64,000 nt of DNA, taken from Dryocosmus kuriphilus. Its lineage: Eukaryota; Arthropoda; Insecta; Hymenoptera; Cynipidae. Shown piece after piece: positions 1 through 10,444 of this stretch. How positions within the stretch are numbered: the first letter of the stretch is position 1; each line of letters starts with the position of its first letter. The notes beneath the pieces are model-generated. The model searched no databases, was not told where the DNA came from, and worked only from the letters and a program-made list of their open reading frames with translations. Both the position numbers and the translations under genes were made by a program. Where the stretch lies: the NCBI GenBank assembly GCA_038277395.1, contig CM076189.1, forward strand, positions 86,045,421-86,109,420. The letters are read 5' to 3'.

Positions 1-1540
1 CGTGTTTCGCTAAGTTGACGTCAAGTTAGCGAAACATCCACTGTAATTTGCAAGATAGCATATGTTTGTTAAGGACTAAAAATTTGCCGCTTATTAGTCG
101 CTAATTAGTTGTACAAAAAAAAAAATTTGTCGTAAACATTTTTTAAAAATTACGAGGTGTTTCGCTAAGTTGACGTCAAGTTGGCGAAACATCCACTGTA
201 ATTTGCAAGATAGGATATGTTTGTTAAGGACTAAAAATTTGCCACTTATTAGTCGCTAATTAGTTGTGCAGAAGAAAAATTTGTCGTAAACATTTTTTAA
301 AAATTACGAGGTGTTTCGCTAAGTTGACGTCAAGTTGGCGAAACATCCACTGTAATTTGCAAGATAGGATATGTTTGTTAAGGACTAAAAATTTGCCGCT
401 TATTAGTCGTTAATTAGTTGTGCAAAAGAAAAATTTGTCGTAAACATTTTTTAAAAATTACGAGGTGTTTCGCTAAGTGGACGTCAAGTTGGCGAAACAT
501 CCACTGTAATTGGCAAGATAGGATATGTTTGTTAAGGACTAAAAATTTGCCGCTTATTAGTCGCTAATTAGTTGTGCAAAAGAAAAATTTGTCGTAAACA
601 TTTTTTAAAAATTACGAGGTGTTTCGCTAAGTTGACGTCAAGTTGGCGAAACATCCACTGTAATTGGCAAGATAGGATATGTTTGTTAAGGACTAAAAAT
701 TTGCTGCTTATTAGTCGCTAATTAGTTGTGCAAAAAAAATATTTGTCGTAAAAATTTTTTAAAAATTACGACGTGTTTCGCTAAGTTGACGTCAAGTTAG
801 CGAAACATCCACTGTAATTTGCAAGATAGCATATGTTTGTTAAGGACTAAAAATTTGCCGCTTATTAGTCGCTAATTAGTTGTACAAAAAAAAAAATTTG
901 TCGTAAACATTTTTTAAAAATTACGAGGTGTTTCGCTAAGTTGACGTCAAGTTGGCGAAACATCCACTGTAATTTGCAAGATAGGATATGTTTGTTAAGG
1001 ACTAAAAATTTGCCACTTATTAGTCGCTAATTAGTTGTGCAGAAGAAAAATTTGTCGTAAACATTTTTTAAAAATTACGAGGTGTTTCGCTAAGTTGACG
1101 TCAAGTTAGCGAAACATCTCGTAATTTTTAAAAAATGTTTACGACAAATTTTTCTTCTGCACAACTAATTAGCGACTAGTAAGTGGCAAATTTTTAGTCC
1201 TTAACAAACATATCCTATCTTGCAAATTACAGTGGATGTTTCGCTTACTTGACGTCAACTTAGCGAAACACCCCGTAATTTTTTAAAAATGTTTACGACA
1301 AATTTTTTTTTTTGCACAACTAATTAGCGACTAATAAGCGGCAAATTTTTAGTCCTTAACAAACATATCCTATCTTGCAAATTACAGTGGATGTTTCGCT
1401 AACTTGACGTCAACTTAGCGAAACACCCCGTAATTTTTAAAAAATGTTTACGACAAATTTTTTGTTGGCACAACTAATTAGCGACAAATTAACGGCAAAT
1501 TATCCAACCATGCTGCGTCTGATTTGCCAAAGTTGTTTCG
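1..1540. repeat. 154-bp satellite array with head-to-head inversion
   Basis: Units start at about 2, 157, 311, 465, 619, 773, 928 and 1082, a spacing of 154-155 bp. From about 1117 the array continues in reverse complement, with unit boundaries near 1238, 1393 and 1534, the last unit being diverged. Each unit carries a near-palindrome of about 32 bp (GTTTCGCTAA, then TTGACGTCAA, then TTAGCGAAAC, with single mismatches) centred on TGACGTCA. Units 1 and 2 share private variants with units 6 and 7 (for example GATAGCATATG, then GCCACTTATT with GCAGAAG), indicating a five-unit higher-order period of 771 bp. No coding potential seen. Confidence 0.95.
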
Positions 1541-1564
1541 CTAACTTGATACACGTACCGATAA

Positions 1565-3817
1565 GTGTCACCAATTTCCTAGGTACACCCAAGAACTCAA
1601 GAATCTAGTACATTCGTGCGCTTATAGTAGAGTCCTCAGCTTTTTTGAAGTCGATAAATATCTGATGTATTGCGTCATTAAATTCCCATTTCTTTTCTAA
1701 CAGCTGTCTAATTGTCACCATTTCAGAGCTTCTAGACCGGTTTCGGCGGAATCTGTACTGGTAATGCCCAATGATTTCCTCAGAAGAAGGGGTTAATCTA
1801 CTTAAGATTACATTGGAAAGGATCTCATAGCAAGAAGGGAAAAGCGAAATTCCCCGGTAATTGTTACAGTTCGTTTTAACGCCATTTTTATAAATAGGTA
1901 TAATAATAGAAGTATTCCATTCCTCCGGTATGCATTCTGCTTTCCAGACTGCGGGTATTAATTTATAAATTACTCTTGTGAGGCGAGTGCCTCAATTTTT
2001 TATCAATTCTGACGGTAGGTCGTCAATTCCCGCGGCTTTGTTATCTTTCAACTTCTTTATGGACACTTCTATTTCTCTATCAGTAGGCTCACCAAATAGT
2101 AGATCAGCATTGTGGGTTTTATCCTGATTATCTTCAGCGGGGGCTTCGCGTACGTTCGATAGATTATCGAAATTGTTTTTCCATAAACTTAGTCACCCTG
2201 TCGCATCAGCTATAATATTGCCATTTTCATCCCTGATTATTTTCTTTCTACTTTGAAAGCCTTTCCTTATAAAATTGATTCACCTGTACCTATCGCGCTG
2301 GTTATAATGTATATTGTGCCTCCCTGTTGCTAGTATTTTATCCTTTTCCTACTCTCTTTTCTTTGATCTGTAAAACCTATTTGTACTTTTACTAACCTCG
2401 AGATGGTTCTTATGTTTTTCACCGCATCTATTCCGTAAACTAATTTTTTTGGCATTTCTTCGCGTTTTAAACCATAGTTAGCAATCTTCGTCGTACGACG
2501 CGACGGTTTGCTTTTGGTTACTTTCTTTAAACCTATAGTGATTTTCGCGGCTCCCTTTATCGCCTCTTTAATATGGCCCCACAAGATGCCAGGTAGAAAT
2601 CGACCACCGGCCCAGTACTGGCACAGTACAGCCTGCCGGACTGCCATTACTGGCTGGCGGTACTGGGCCAGTACCAGGCCTGTACTAGCTTGTAATGCTT
2701 GGCGGCACTGGCGTGCCAGCACTGGCACAGTACTGACTGCCAGTACTGGGGCAGTACTGCCAAACCACTGGTACTCCAAAATACCGAACCTGGCGAGTTT
2801 CTCTTATTATTAATCAGGTCTGCATCCGGAAAACTTGTAAGGACCTTGCTTCTTTTTAACGCTTGAAACGATGAGTACTCATGATACTCATCAGTTCGTT
2901 ATCAGTTATATTTTCTTAATTTTAATATAAAATTGATAGACGAAAATAAAAACCAAATTAATTTTAATTTTATATATCTTTCAGCCTAAAAGGTTGAAAG
3001 AATGTCAAAAAAGTGGATTAACCAGGAAAAGCAGTGGAGAGAGTTGTCCGAGCCAGAGCTCGAGAACCAAAAATGCTCGACTAGTCGAGCGTGCCCCTTA
3101 TATCGACAGAACACATGTTCTCACTTGCGGGAGATCGATTTCGTGTCAGCCACCTAACGTGAACGGCTGGTACCTCGCTCCTTCGTGCGGTTGCTCTGTG
3201 TCATTCCAGTTCCTGTAGGTACCTGAACAGGGTCGTAAAAAGGGCCCGTCTCCGGGCACCATATTTTTAAGAAGGTCATCCTGATTCGGTTCGTATGTGA
3301 CCCTGACCCCAAAAAATATTTTTCTTAAAGTATGTTTTTGCACCACTGGCCCAGTACTGGCCCGATCGTGCAGCCAACAGTTAGCCAGTGCTGGGTGAAC
3401 TACCGGCTGTCTGTACTGGTGGGCAGTACTGCCCCAGTACTGTGCCGGAGGTGAACTCCGGCACACTACCGCCATTTCTACCTGGGATTTGCGTGTCGTT
3501 CTCACAATTATCGCTGTCATCCCCCTGTTACTGAAGAGCATCGAAAATATTAGAAATATTAACTTGATAATTCATTGTTTCTGTGGATATCTTAAAATTA
3601 TTATCTATATTTAAACGTACTGTTGTATCTGGGGGGCTAGTTTACTTATTTAATGCTAGTCTAGATATTAGCTTCAATATCACAAGAAAGTGGTCTGAAT
3701 TTAATCCTGCTCCCCTGTACGACCTTACATCGATAATGTTATTGTGACGTTTTCTGTCAATTAAAACGTGATCAGTCTGATTGTGAGTGATACCATCTGG
3801 TGAGGTCCAGGTGTCTT
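1565..3817 (-). pseudogene. Non-LTR retrotransposon fragment (endonuclease plus RT), copy 1
   Basis: Decayed minus-strand remnant of a LINE-type element, recognised because it aligns over most of its length with the better-preserved copy at 10445-13480. The part at 1565-2588 corresponds to the segment between the endonuclease and the fingers/palm of the reverse transcriptase. The part at 3486-3817 corresponds to the C-terminal end of the APE-type endonuclease. The two parts are separated by the TIR element at 2589-3485. No long open frame survives, so it is not functional. Clade assignment within the LINEs is not possible from what is left. Confidence 0.75.
2589..3485. mobile_element. Unclassified TIR element, copy 1 (897 bp)
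   Basis: Bounded by inverted CCAGGTAGAAAT and ATTTCTACCTGG. It interrupts the non-LTR fragment, whose uninterrupted counterpart lies near 13110. Flanking tetranucleotides GATG and GATT suggest a 4-bp target duplication with one mutation. Both subterminal regions are packed with the palindrome CCAGTACTGG and variants, a layout expected of transposase-binding arrays. The core (about 2820-3330) has no convincing ORF, so the element is presumably non-autonomous. A second copy lies in the opposite orientation at 6522-7492. Superfamily unknown. Confidence 0.75.
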
Positions 3818-4123
3818 ACAAAATAAATAAAAGTTTATTTCTTCAAACTTTTACGTAGTTCTACAGATATCAGAGAATATAAAAGAATTAAAAAAGTACA
3901 CAGTATATTACAGATTTAAAGTTATTTTAAAAGATTGCAAAGTAGTTCAAGAGATATAAAGAATTTCGCAATTAAATGTACACGCAACATTTCAGGAGGA
4001 ATAGGTAAAGTTTGCTTAATTCATTGGCAGGACAACAAATTCTGATACAGTGTTGTTACCTCAAATCTATCCCACCACCTAAATGTAGAGAATTGCCTTT
4101 GTCATTCAAAAGATAGCGGTAAG
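3818..4123. other. Upstream region of first exon 1a
   Basis: About 300 bp of AT-rich sequence between the end of the non-LTR fragment and the TATA box of exon 1a. No gene or recognised repeat seen; it presumably holds the proximal regulatory sequence for the exon at 4188. Confidence 0.4.
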
Positions 4124-4131
4124 TATAAATA
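4124..4131 (+). promoter_or_regulatory. TATA box of exon 1a
   Basis: TATAAATA lies 64 bp upstream of the ATG at 4188. The second first exon (9289) has TATATATA 63 bp upstream of its ATG. The shared spacing and the short implied 5' UTR support both as real core promoters. Confidence 0.6.
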
Positions 4132-4187
4132 ACAGATTGTGGAGCCTTGAGAAGTTCTTTAGAATCTAGAACTCTATTTCTAACAAG

Positions 4188-4245
4188 ATGAAGGTGTCTA
4201 TTTGTATACTTCTCTTCACCTCTATGGTGTTTCACAATTCAGTTG
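4188..4245 (+). CDS. First coding exon 1a, secreted protein of unknown family (signal peptide)
   Basis: Exon of 58 bp encoding MKVSICILLFTSMVFHNSV plus the first base (G) of the next codon, followed by the splice donor GTAAGT. Residues 2-15 are a basic start followed by a hydrophobic stretch, a classical secretory signal peptide. The start is fixed by the only in-frame ATG 64 bp after a TATA box. Exon 9289-9346 has the same length, the same end phase, and matches at the MKV start and the SVG end. No downstream exon is found between here and 9289, so this exon is either an alternative promoter or first exon for the downstream exons, or the remnant of a tandem paralogue that lost its body. I recognise no protein family. 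Confidence 0.65.
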
Positions 4246-5189
4246 GTAAGTTTTATGTAATTTAATACCAAATTAAGCATATATTGTCACATATTGAGCA
4301 TATTGGAACATATGTTGCTATGACTGAACTTGAAACTTGCTGTGTAATTATAAGATTTGCCAAAATATTGTTTTAATAACTCCTATAAAATAATTCTTAC
4401 AAATTGTTTCAAAAAGTAGACTTTTGGGACACATTTTTGAAAACAATTCTGTCCAGCACAACACACACGTTCCAAACGTTACCTTTTACTTCCTTACACG
4501 TGTAACGTATTGAACATATTGAAACATATGCTACTATAATTGAACGTACATCTTGCGGCATAATTCTGTTTCTCGAAAATACATTTTTTTAGTTATTATA
4601 AAATAATATTTTGCTAAATATTTCATGAAGAAAAGTATTTGAGACATATTTTCGAAGAAAATTCAGTTCATGACAAAACACACGCTCTAAACCTTCCAGG
4701 TTGCGGCCGTATACGTCTCACATATTGAGCATTTTGGAACATATGATACTATCATTGAACGTGCTTCTCGCTGCGTAATTTTATGCTTATCATAAATATT
4801 CTTTCATTAGTTTATATAAAATCTTTTCATGTCAAATACTATGATACATGAAGTACAATATTTAAGACATATTTTCGCATATAATTCAGTTCATGCCAAT
4901 ACACATGCTCTAAAGCTTTCTCGTGATGTACTCATATGCGTGACATATTGAACGTATTGAAACACATGCTACGATCATTGAACGTGAGTCCTGCTTATAT
5001 ATAAAGTCATTGCATCCCAATACACCTGCTCCAAACATTTCCCTTTACTTCCTCATACGTGTCACATATTGAGCATGTTGAGGCACATGCTACTATCATT
5101 GAACGTGTCTCTTGCAGTGTGATTATATTGTTAGCCAACAGAATGTTTTATTAATACTTATAAAATCATTTTTCGTCGATTTCTACATA

Positions 5190-6510
5190 CGAGGTGTGGC
5201 TATTAAATAACGAGACTGACGCTGATACAGAAGAAGTGCGCATGCGCCAAACGCCAGAGACCGTCAGTTGTTTAGCCTGAAGCCTCCTCTGTCGAATGCC
5301 GTACCTCTCGCTTCCGTAAACAAATCCGTTTAGCCGTAGACTTTGTTCGCTGAAGAGTTGTTTTTTTTGTTTCGCCGGAAAAATGTTAGGTGTAACAATA
5401 GAGCAACGAATTGTTGTCAAATTTCACACTTAACTCGGAAAAAACGCTTCTGAAACTTATAATTTATTGTAAAAAGTGTATGAAAATGAATGTTTATCGC
5501 GTGCACGTGTTTCTGAGTGGTTTAAGCGTTTTCAAGATGTTCGAGAAGACGTTGAAGATAATTCACGCCCGGTCGCCCTTCCACGTCAAAAACAGATGAC
5601 AATATCGAAAAAATCGGTAATCTGGTTCGATCTAACCGTCAGTGAAGCATTCGTGTGATTGCTGAAACCGTAGGAATTGACAAAGAATGCGTACGGCAAA
5701 TTTTACATAACAATTTCAACATGCAAAAAGTGTGTGCCAAAATGGTGCCTAAAAATCTCACGTTTGAACAACAAGATGCTCGCAAAAACGTTTCTACTGA
5801 CACTTTGAACGCCATTGAAAATGACCCAAACTTATTGGAAAGGATAATAACATGTGATGAACCGTGGTTTTTTACTTATGATGCTGAACGAAACGCCAAT
5901 CCATGCACTGGAAAAAACCAACTTCACCAAGAGCCAAAAAAGCTCGAATGAGCAAATCAAAATTCAAAGCAATGATGATTGTTTTTTTCGATATTAATGG
6001 GATTGTGTACCTTTACTGGGTTCCTGAAGGTCAATCTATTAATCAGCATTACTACAATCACGTTCTTGCTGAACTCCGTGAAAGAATAAGAAAAAAAAGG
6101 GCCGAATTGTGGAAGGACAAGTCATGGGTTCTGCACCAAGACAATGCGCCGGCTCACTCCGCATTGTCTGTCAAGAGGTTTCTAGCGAAGTACAGCATCC
6201 CAGTGTTAGACTATCTACCTTATTCACCGGATATTGCGCCGCGCGACTTTTATTTGTTTCCTAAGGTAAAATCTGCATTAAAGGGAACAAGATTTGAGTC
6301 CGTGGAAGCTGTGAAGGAGAAGGCGGCACGCGTCCTGAAGGAGCTGACAGAAGAAGACTTCCAGCACTGTTTCAAACAATGGAAGATTCGCATGGAGCGT
6401 TATATGGATAGAGAAGGGGTGTATATTGAAGACGATAATAAATAAATATGGCTGAAATCAAACAAAAATTTTTTACAGCATCAGTCTCGCTATTTAATAG
6501 CCACACCTCG
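5190..6510 (+). mobile_element. Mariner element A (1321 bp)
   Basis: Bounded by TIRs beginning CGAGGTGTGGCTATTAAATA and ending in its inverse, flanked by TA at 5188-5189 and 6511-6512. It carries a broken DD34D transposase. It is inserted in the tandem repeat of the exon-1a intron. Its TIRs and transposase differ from those of the other mariners in the window, so it is a separate lineage. Confidence 0.93.
5382..6445 (+). pseudogene. Mariner A transposase, frameshifted
   Basis: Fragments in different frames together show a mariner transposase. The N-terminal part covers the paired-like helix-turn-helix region (WFKRFQDVREDVEDNSRP). The frame at 5655-5951 holds the first catalytic Asp in a CDEPW context (usually GDE). 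The frame at 5903-6445 holds the second Asp in LHQDNAPAH and the third in YSPDIAPRDFYLFPK. Length is as expected for the family (about 345 residues), but at least three frame breaks and an early stop exclude a functional protein. Confidence 0.9.
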
Positions 6511-6521
6511 TAAAGTAGAAC

Positions 6522-7492
6522 GCAGGTAGAAATGGCGGTAGTGTGCCACAGTTTACCTCCGGCACAGTAATGGGGCAGTACTGCCCACCAGTACAAACAG
6601 CCAGTAGTTCACCCAGTACTGGCTAGCGGTTGGCTGCACGATCGGGCCAGTACTGGGCCAGTGGTGTAAACACGTACTTTAAGAAAAATATTTTTTGGGG
6701 TCATGGTCACATACGAACCGGATCAGGATGCCCGTCTTAAAACTATGGTGTCCGGACAGGGTCCCTTTTTACGGCCCTGTTCAGTTACCTACAGGAACTG
6801 GGATGAGAGAGAGCATCTGCACGTAGGAGTGAGGTACCAGCCGTTCACGTTAGGTGGCTAACACGAAATCGATCTCCCGCAAGTGAGAACACGTGTTCCG
6901 TCGATATAAGGGGCACGCTCGACTGGCTGAGCATGGTTGGTTCTCGAGCTCTGGCTCGGGCAAATTTCTCCAATGCTTTTCTTGGTTAATACACTTTTTC
7001 AACATTCTTTCAACCTTTTAAGCTGAAGGATATTATATAAAATTAAAATTACTTTTTGTATTTATCTCTATCTTCCAATTTCATATTAAAATTAAGAAAA
7101 TATAACTGATAGGCAGCTGATGAGGGCCTACAAAGGATTTACATTATTATTAGGCTGCAAAAAAAATAACCTGATCAGGGTCGCACTAAATTCTTTCTTA
7201 AGGTACTCATCGTTTCACGCGTTACAAAATAAGCAAGGCCCTTGCAAGTTTTCTGGATGCAGACCTGATTAATAATAAGACAAACTCGCCAGGGTCGGCA
7301 TTTTAGCGTACCAGAAGTTTGGAAGTGCTGTCCCAGTACTGGCATTCAGTACTGTGCCAGTGCTGGCACGCCAGTGCCGCCAAGCATTACAAGCTGTACT
7401 GGCTTGGTACTGGCCCAGTACCGCTAGCCAGTACTGGCAGTCCGGCAGGCTGTACTGTGCCAGTACTGGGCCGGTGGTCGATTTCTACCTGG
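6522..7492. mobile_element. Unclassified TIR element, copy 2 (971 bp)
   Basis: Same family as 2589-3485, opposite orientation. Termini CAGGTAGAAATGG and CGATTTCTACCTG, flanked by a perfect GAAC duplication (6518-6521 and 7493-7496). Removing the element and one GAAC regenerates a continuous tandem-repeat unit, like the uninterrupted units near 4414 and 7920, which supports a 4-bp target duplication. Subterminal CAGTACTGG repeats and the core are shared with copy 1. No transposase ORF. Confidence 0.8.
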
Positions 7493-8280
7493 GAACTTTT
7501 CAGACATATTTTTGAAAACAATTCAGTTCATTCCAACAAACATGTTCCAAACATTTTTCTTTACTTCCTTAGGCGTGTAACAAATTGAACATATTGAAAA
7601 GTATACTACTCTCTTTCAAAGTGCGTCCTGCTGCATTTTTATTTTTCTCGAATATATATTTTTTTTAGTTATCATAGATAATATATTGTAAATCGTCTCA
7701 TAAAGCAAAAAATTTGAGACAACTTTTCTACGATAATTCAGTTCATGCCAACACACATGCTCTAAAAATTTCACTTTGCGTACTTATACGTGCCACATAT
7801 TGAACATATTAAGAGATATTCTAGTATCACTCTACGTGAATCCTGCTGGTAAATTATATATTGAGCCAAAGTATTGTATTATTAACACTTATAAAAACAC
7901 TTATAGTCAATTGCTGCATAAATAAAACTTTTGAGACAAATTTTTGAAAACAATTCAGCTCATCCCAACACGCATGCTCCAAACATTCCTCTTTACTTCG
8001 TTATTCTTGTAATATATCGAACATATTGAAACATATGCGACTATCATTGAGCGTGACTCTTTCTGCGTAATTATGTCTATCGACAATATTGTTTTGATAA
8101 TTCTTATAAAATCTTTTGTTTTTAATTGCTTCATAATGTGAAAAATTTTAGACATGTTTTTGAATAATATTCAGTTCATCCCAACCCACGTGCTCCAAGC
8201 GTTTTTCTTTACTTCCTTATACGTTGCACATATTAAACATACTGAGACATATGCTACTATCGTTGAACGTGAACCTTGCA

Positions 8281-8830
8281 AATAAACAAGATAAAAAAAG
8301 CAAAATATAATAAGGTAAAATAAAATAAGGTAAGAGCAATATTAAATCATAAAATAAAACAAAATAAAATGAAACAAAACATAATAAAATAAGAAAGTAT
8401 AAAATAATATAAAACAAAACAAAGCAAAGATAATAATAGAAAATAAATTGAATTAAAATAAAAGTTTATAAAATAAAATAAAATAAGATAAAAATAAAAA
8501 CCAAAATATATTCCCTCATTTAGTTCAATGAGACCGTCAGGATGTTATATCCATGAGATTTAAGTAAGGAATGAGAAAATGATAGCACACAAACATATAT
8601 GTAAATTACTTTAATGAAAAAATGAAAAAAGGAGAAAGGAAAATATCGGAAAATTGAAATTAACTTGAAGTTCAATTTGGAATATAAATATAAATGTAAT
8701 ATAACATATATATATATATATAACATATTATAATTAAAAAATGAAAAATTAATAAGGAAAAATCATTGGAATGAACAGGAAATTCGAATTGGTATATAAA
8801 TATAAATATTATGTATATAATATTTATATT
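8281..8830. repeat. Low-complexity AAAATAA-rich tract
   Basis: About 550 bp of A-rich simple sequence (AAAATAAAATAAGGTAAA-like) with a short TA run near 8708 and a TATAAATATAAAT stretch near 8795. No gene. The apparent ORFs here are products of composition. Confidence 0.75.
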
Positions 8831-9225
8831 TATGCGCTTTTTGAAACGAAGGGGTTCGTTTAAAAATTTTCACTAAATAAAACGAGAAACTTTGTCTTCT
8901 CTAGTTATTAGCAAAGAGTAAACAAAAATAGTGAATAGCTAAAAAAGTATTCTAAAGCGAGTGCGACTTCTTAAAATCCAACAAATTAAAAATAGAGCTA
9001 ATTCTTCCTGTTTTCACTTAAATGTTTGACCTTGTCAGAACAAGAACCGTGGCCTCAGAAATTTCTGGGGAATTTAGATTGTACGTTTGGAATTCAAGGA
9101 AAATAAATAAAGTGTGCTCGTTTTTTAGTGGGAAAGACAATCTTTACGCAACTTTTTATTCTCAAGTCGACCATCGCGCCTGAATTATAGAAAATCATTC
9201 TTTTTCATAATTGGATAGCGGCTAG
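8831..9225. promoter_or_regulatory. Upstream region of first exon 1b
   Basis: About 400 bp of non-repetitive sequence before the TATA box of exon 1b. A block near 9030-9085 (CTTGTCAGAACAAGAA followed by GGCCTCAGAAAT) reappears at about 13905-13945, the only recognisable remnant of another copy of this promoter. This block may be a conserved regulatory module (inference). Confidence 0.45.
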
Positions 9226-9233
9226 TATATATA
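9226..9233 (+). promoter_or_regulatory. TATA box of exon 1b
   Basis: TATATATA lies 63 bp upstream of the ATG at 9289, matching the geometry of exon 1a. Confidence 0.6.
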
Positions 9234-9288
9234 GAAGTGGTTGGCGCTCAAGAAATCCTTTACAAACTGGCACCTTCTATCTGTCAGA

Positions 9289-9346
9289 ATGAAAGTTTTT
9301 ATTTGTGCTCTGTTTTTGATTTGTGCGTCAACCCTTGATTCGGTTG
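9289..9346 (+). CDS. First coding exon 1b, secreted protein of unknown family (signal peptide)
   Basis: Exon of 58 bp encoding MKVFICALFLICASTLDSV plus one base (G), then donor GTAAGT, so intron 1 is phase 1. The hydrophobic run ICALFLICAS is a strong signal-peptide core. It matches exon 1a in length, phase, the MKV start, the SV(G) end, the TATA spacing and the repeat-rich intron that follows. The nearest downstream exon in the matching phase is at 31746, then 32112 with a stop, giving a very long intron filled with transposons. Exons farther right (42628 onward) are equally phase-compatible. Function unknown. Confidence 0.7.
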
Positions 9347-9399
9347 GTAAGTAGAATTTTCTAGAATGACAAATAAATCGTACATACCTTGAAATGGTT

Positions 9400-10110
9400 T
9401 ACATCCAGGTCCTGACTTTATTCAAAAGTTGGCTCTTCAGACATGTTACTATCATTGCACGTGTTTCGTCTTAGTGCGCAATTATGTGCTTAAAGAAAAA
9501 TTAGTTTTATTAATTGATATGAAATAATTCATTGGGAATTATATTTTATCATTTTTATAAAAAAGTGTTTAAATCCAGACATGTTGCGTTAAATCTCTAT
9601 ACGCGCATGCCAACATATGTTACAAAAAATTTACTTCACCTGTTTTTCTCTTCGCCTCTTTCATGACAAATGTTTTATTTCTCCAATTTTGGTAGAAAAT
9701 TACTTACATTTCATTCAAATTTGTATTCCATCTTGAAATAGTTGAAACACGTGTTACTTTCGTTGCGTGTGTTTCCTCTTTCTGCGCAATTATGTGATTC
9801 ACAAAAATATTTTTATTAACTCATATAAAATAATTCCTTGGCAATTGTCTTTTATCATTTTTCATAAAAACGAATTTTTAAATGCAGACGTGTTGCGCTA
9901 AATTCCTATATGTATATGCCACAATATATTATTATAATTTCACTTCGCGTGTCTTTCTCTCCATCCTTTTTTATGATAAATATATTATATCTCCAATTTT
10001 TCTAGGGCACTTACATAAATTCCATTCAAATTTGTATTTCACTTTGAAACAATTACACCATATGTCACGATCTCTGTACGTGACTTGTCATACTACCTCC
10101 TAGCAAACTA
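9400..10110. repeat. About 305-bp repeat units in the intron after exon 1b
   Basis: Three diverged units have anchors near 9439, 9743 and 10049 (CATGTTACTATCATTGCACG type followed by GCGCAATTATGTG and TATAAAATAATTC). They resemble the 220-bp units downstream of exon 1a, consistent with duplication of first exon plus proximal intron. Non-coding. Confidence 0.65.
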
Positions 10111-10444
10111 TCTCTGGCTTAAGGATCGTGTTTTTTGCTTGGAAATTCAAATATTTGGCTAAAATTCCCCCTTTTTTTAAATTCGTATTTTTTGTGTGGA
10201 AGCTGAACTAGTTTATTAAAAATTTGTCTTTTGAAAATGTAATAATTTATGATTAAAAATCCATAAATTTATTTAAAGCGTGATTTCCTTTAAAAAACAT
10301 ATATACATACGTTCATTGCCTGTGCTACACAGAACAACCACTCATCTCTATCCTGTGCATCCTCCATACAGTTTAAATATTAATGTTTAATAATCATAGC
10401 TTAAATAAAATATTATAATTTCATTATAAAAAAAATTTATTGTT
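10111..10444. other. Intronic sequence, nothing recognised
   Basis: AT-rich sequence between the intron repeat and the non-LTR element. I see no exon or known repeat here. Confidence 0.5.

Larger units (their letters stand above)
4250..8280. repeat. About 220-bp degenerate tandem repeat in the intron after exon 1a
   Basis: Diverged units recur with the anchor ACATATTGAACATATTGAAA followed by CATGCTACTATCATTGAACGTG, near 4285, 4505, 4717, 4940, 5055 (short), 7575, 7795, 8005 and 8225. The array is interrupted by a mariner (5190-6510) and the TIR element (6522-7492), which inserted into one unit. Related, longer units follow exon 1b (9400-10110), so the repeat seems to have travelled with first-exon duplication. 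Non-coding. Confidence 0.8.

Noticed and set aside
2330..3541. ORFs of 74-149 codons inside the TIR element
   Set aside because: They follow the CAGTACTGG palindromes on both strands and differ between the two copies. Products of repeat composition.
9408..9530. Open phase-1 frame after TTTACATCCAG in the exon-1b intron
   Set aside because: It lies in the intron repeat and has no acceptable donor before the stop.
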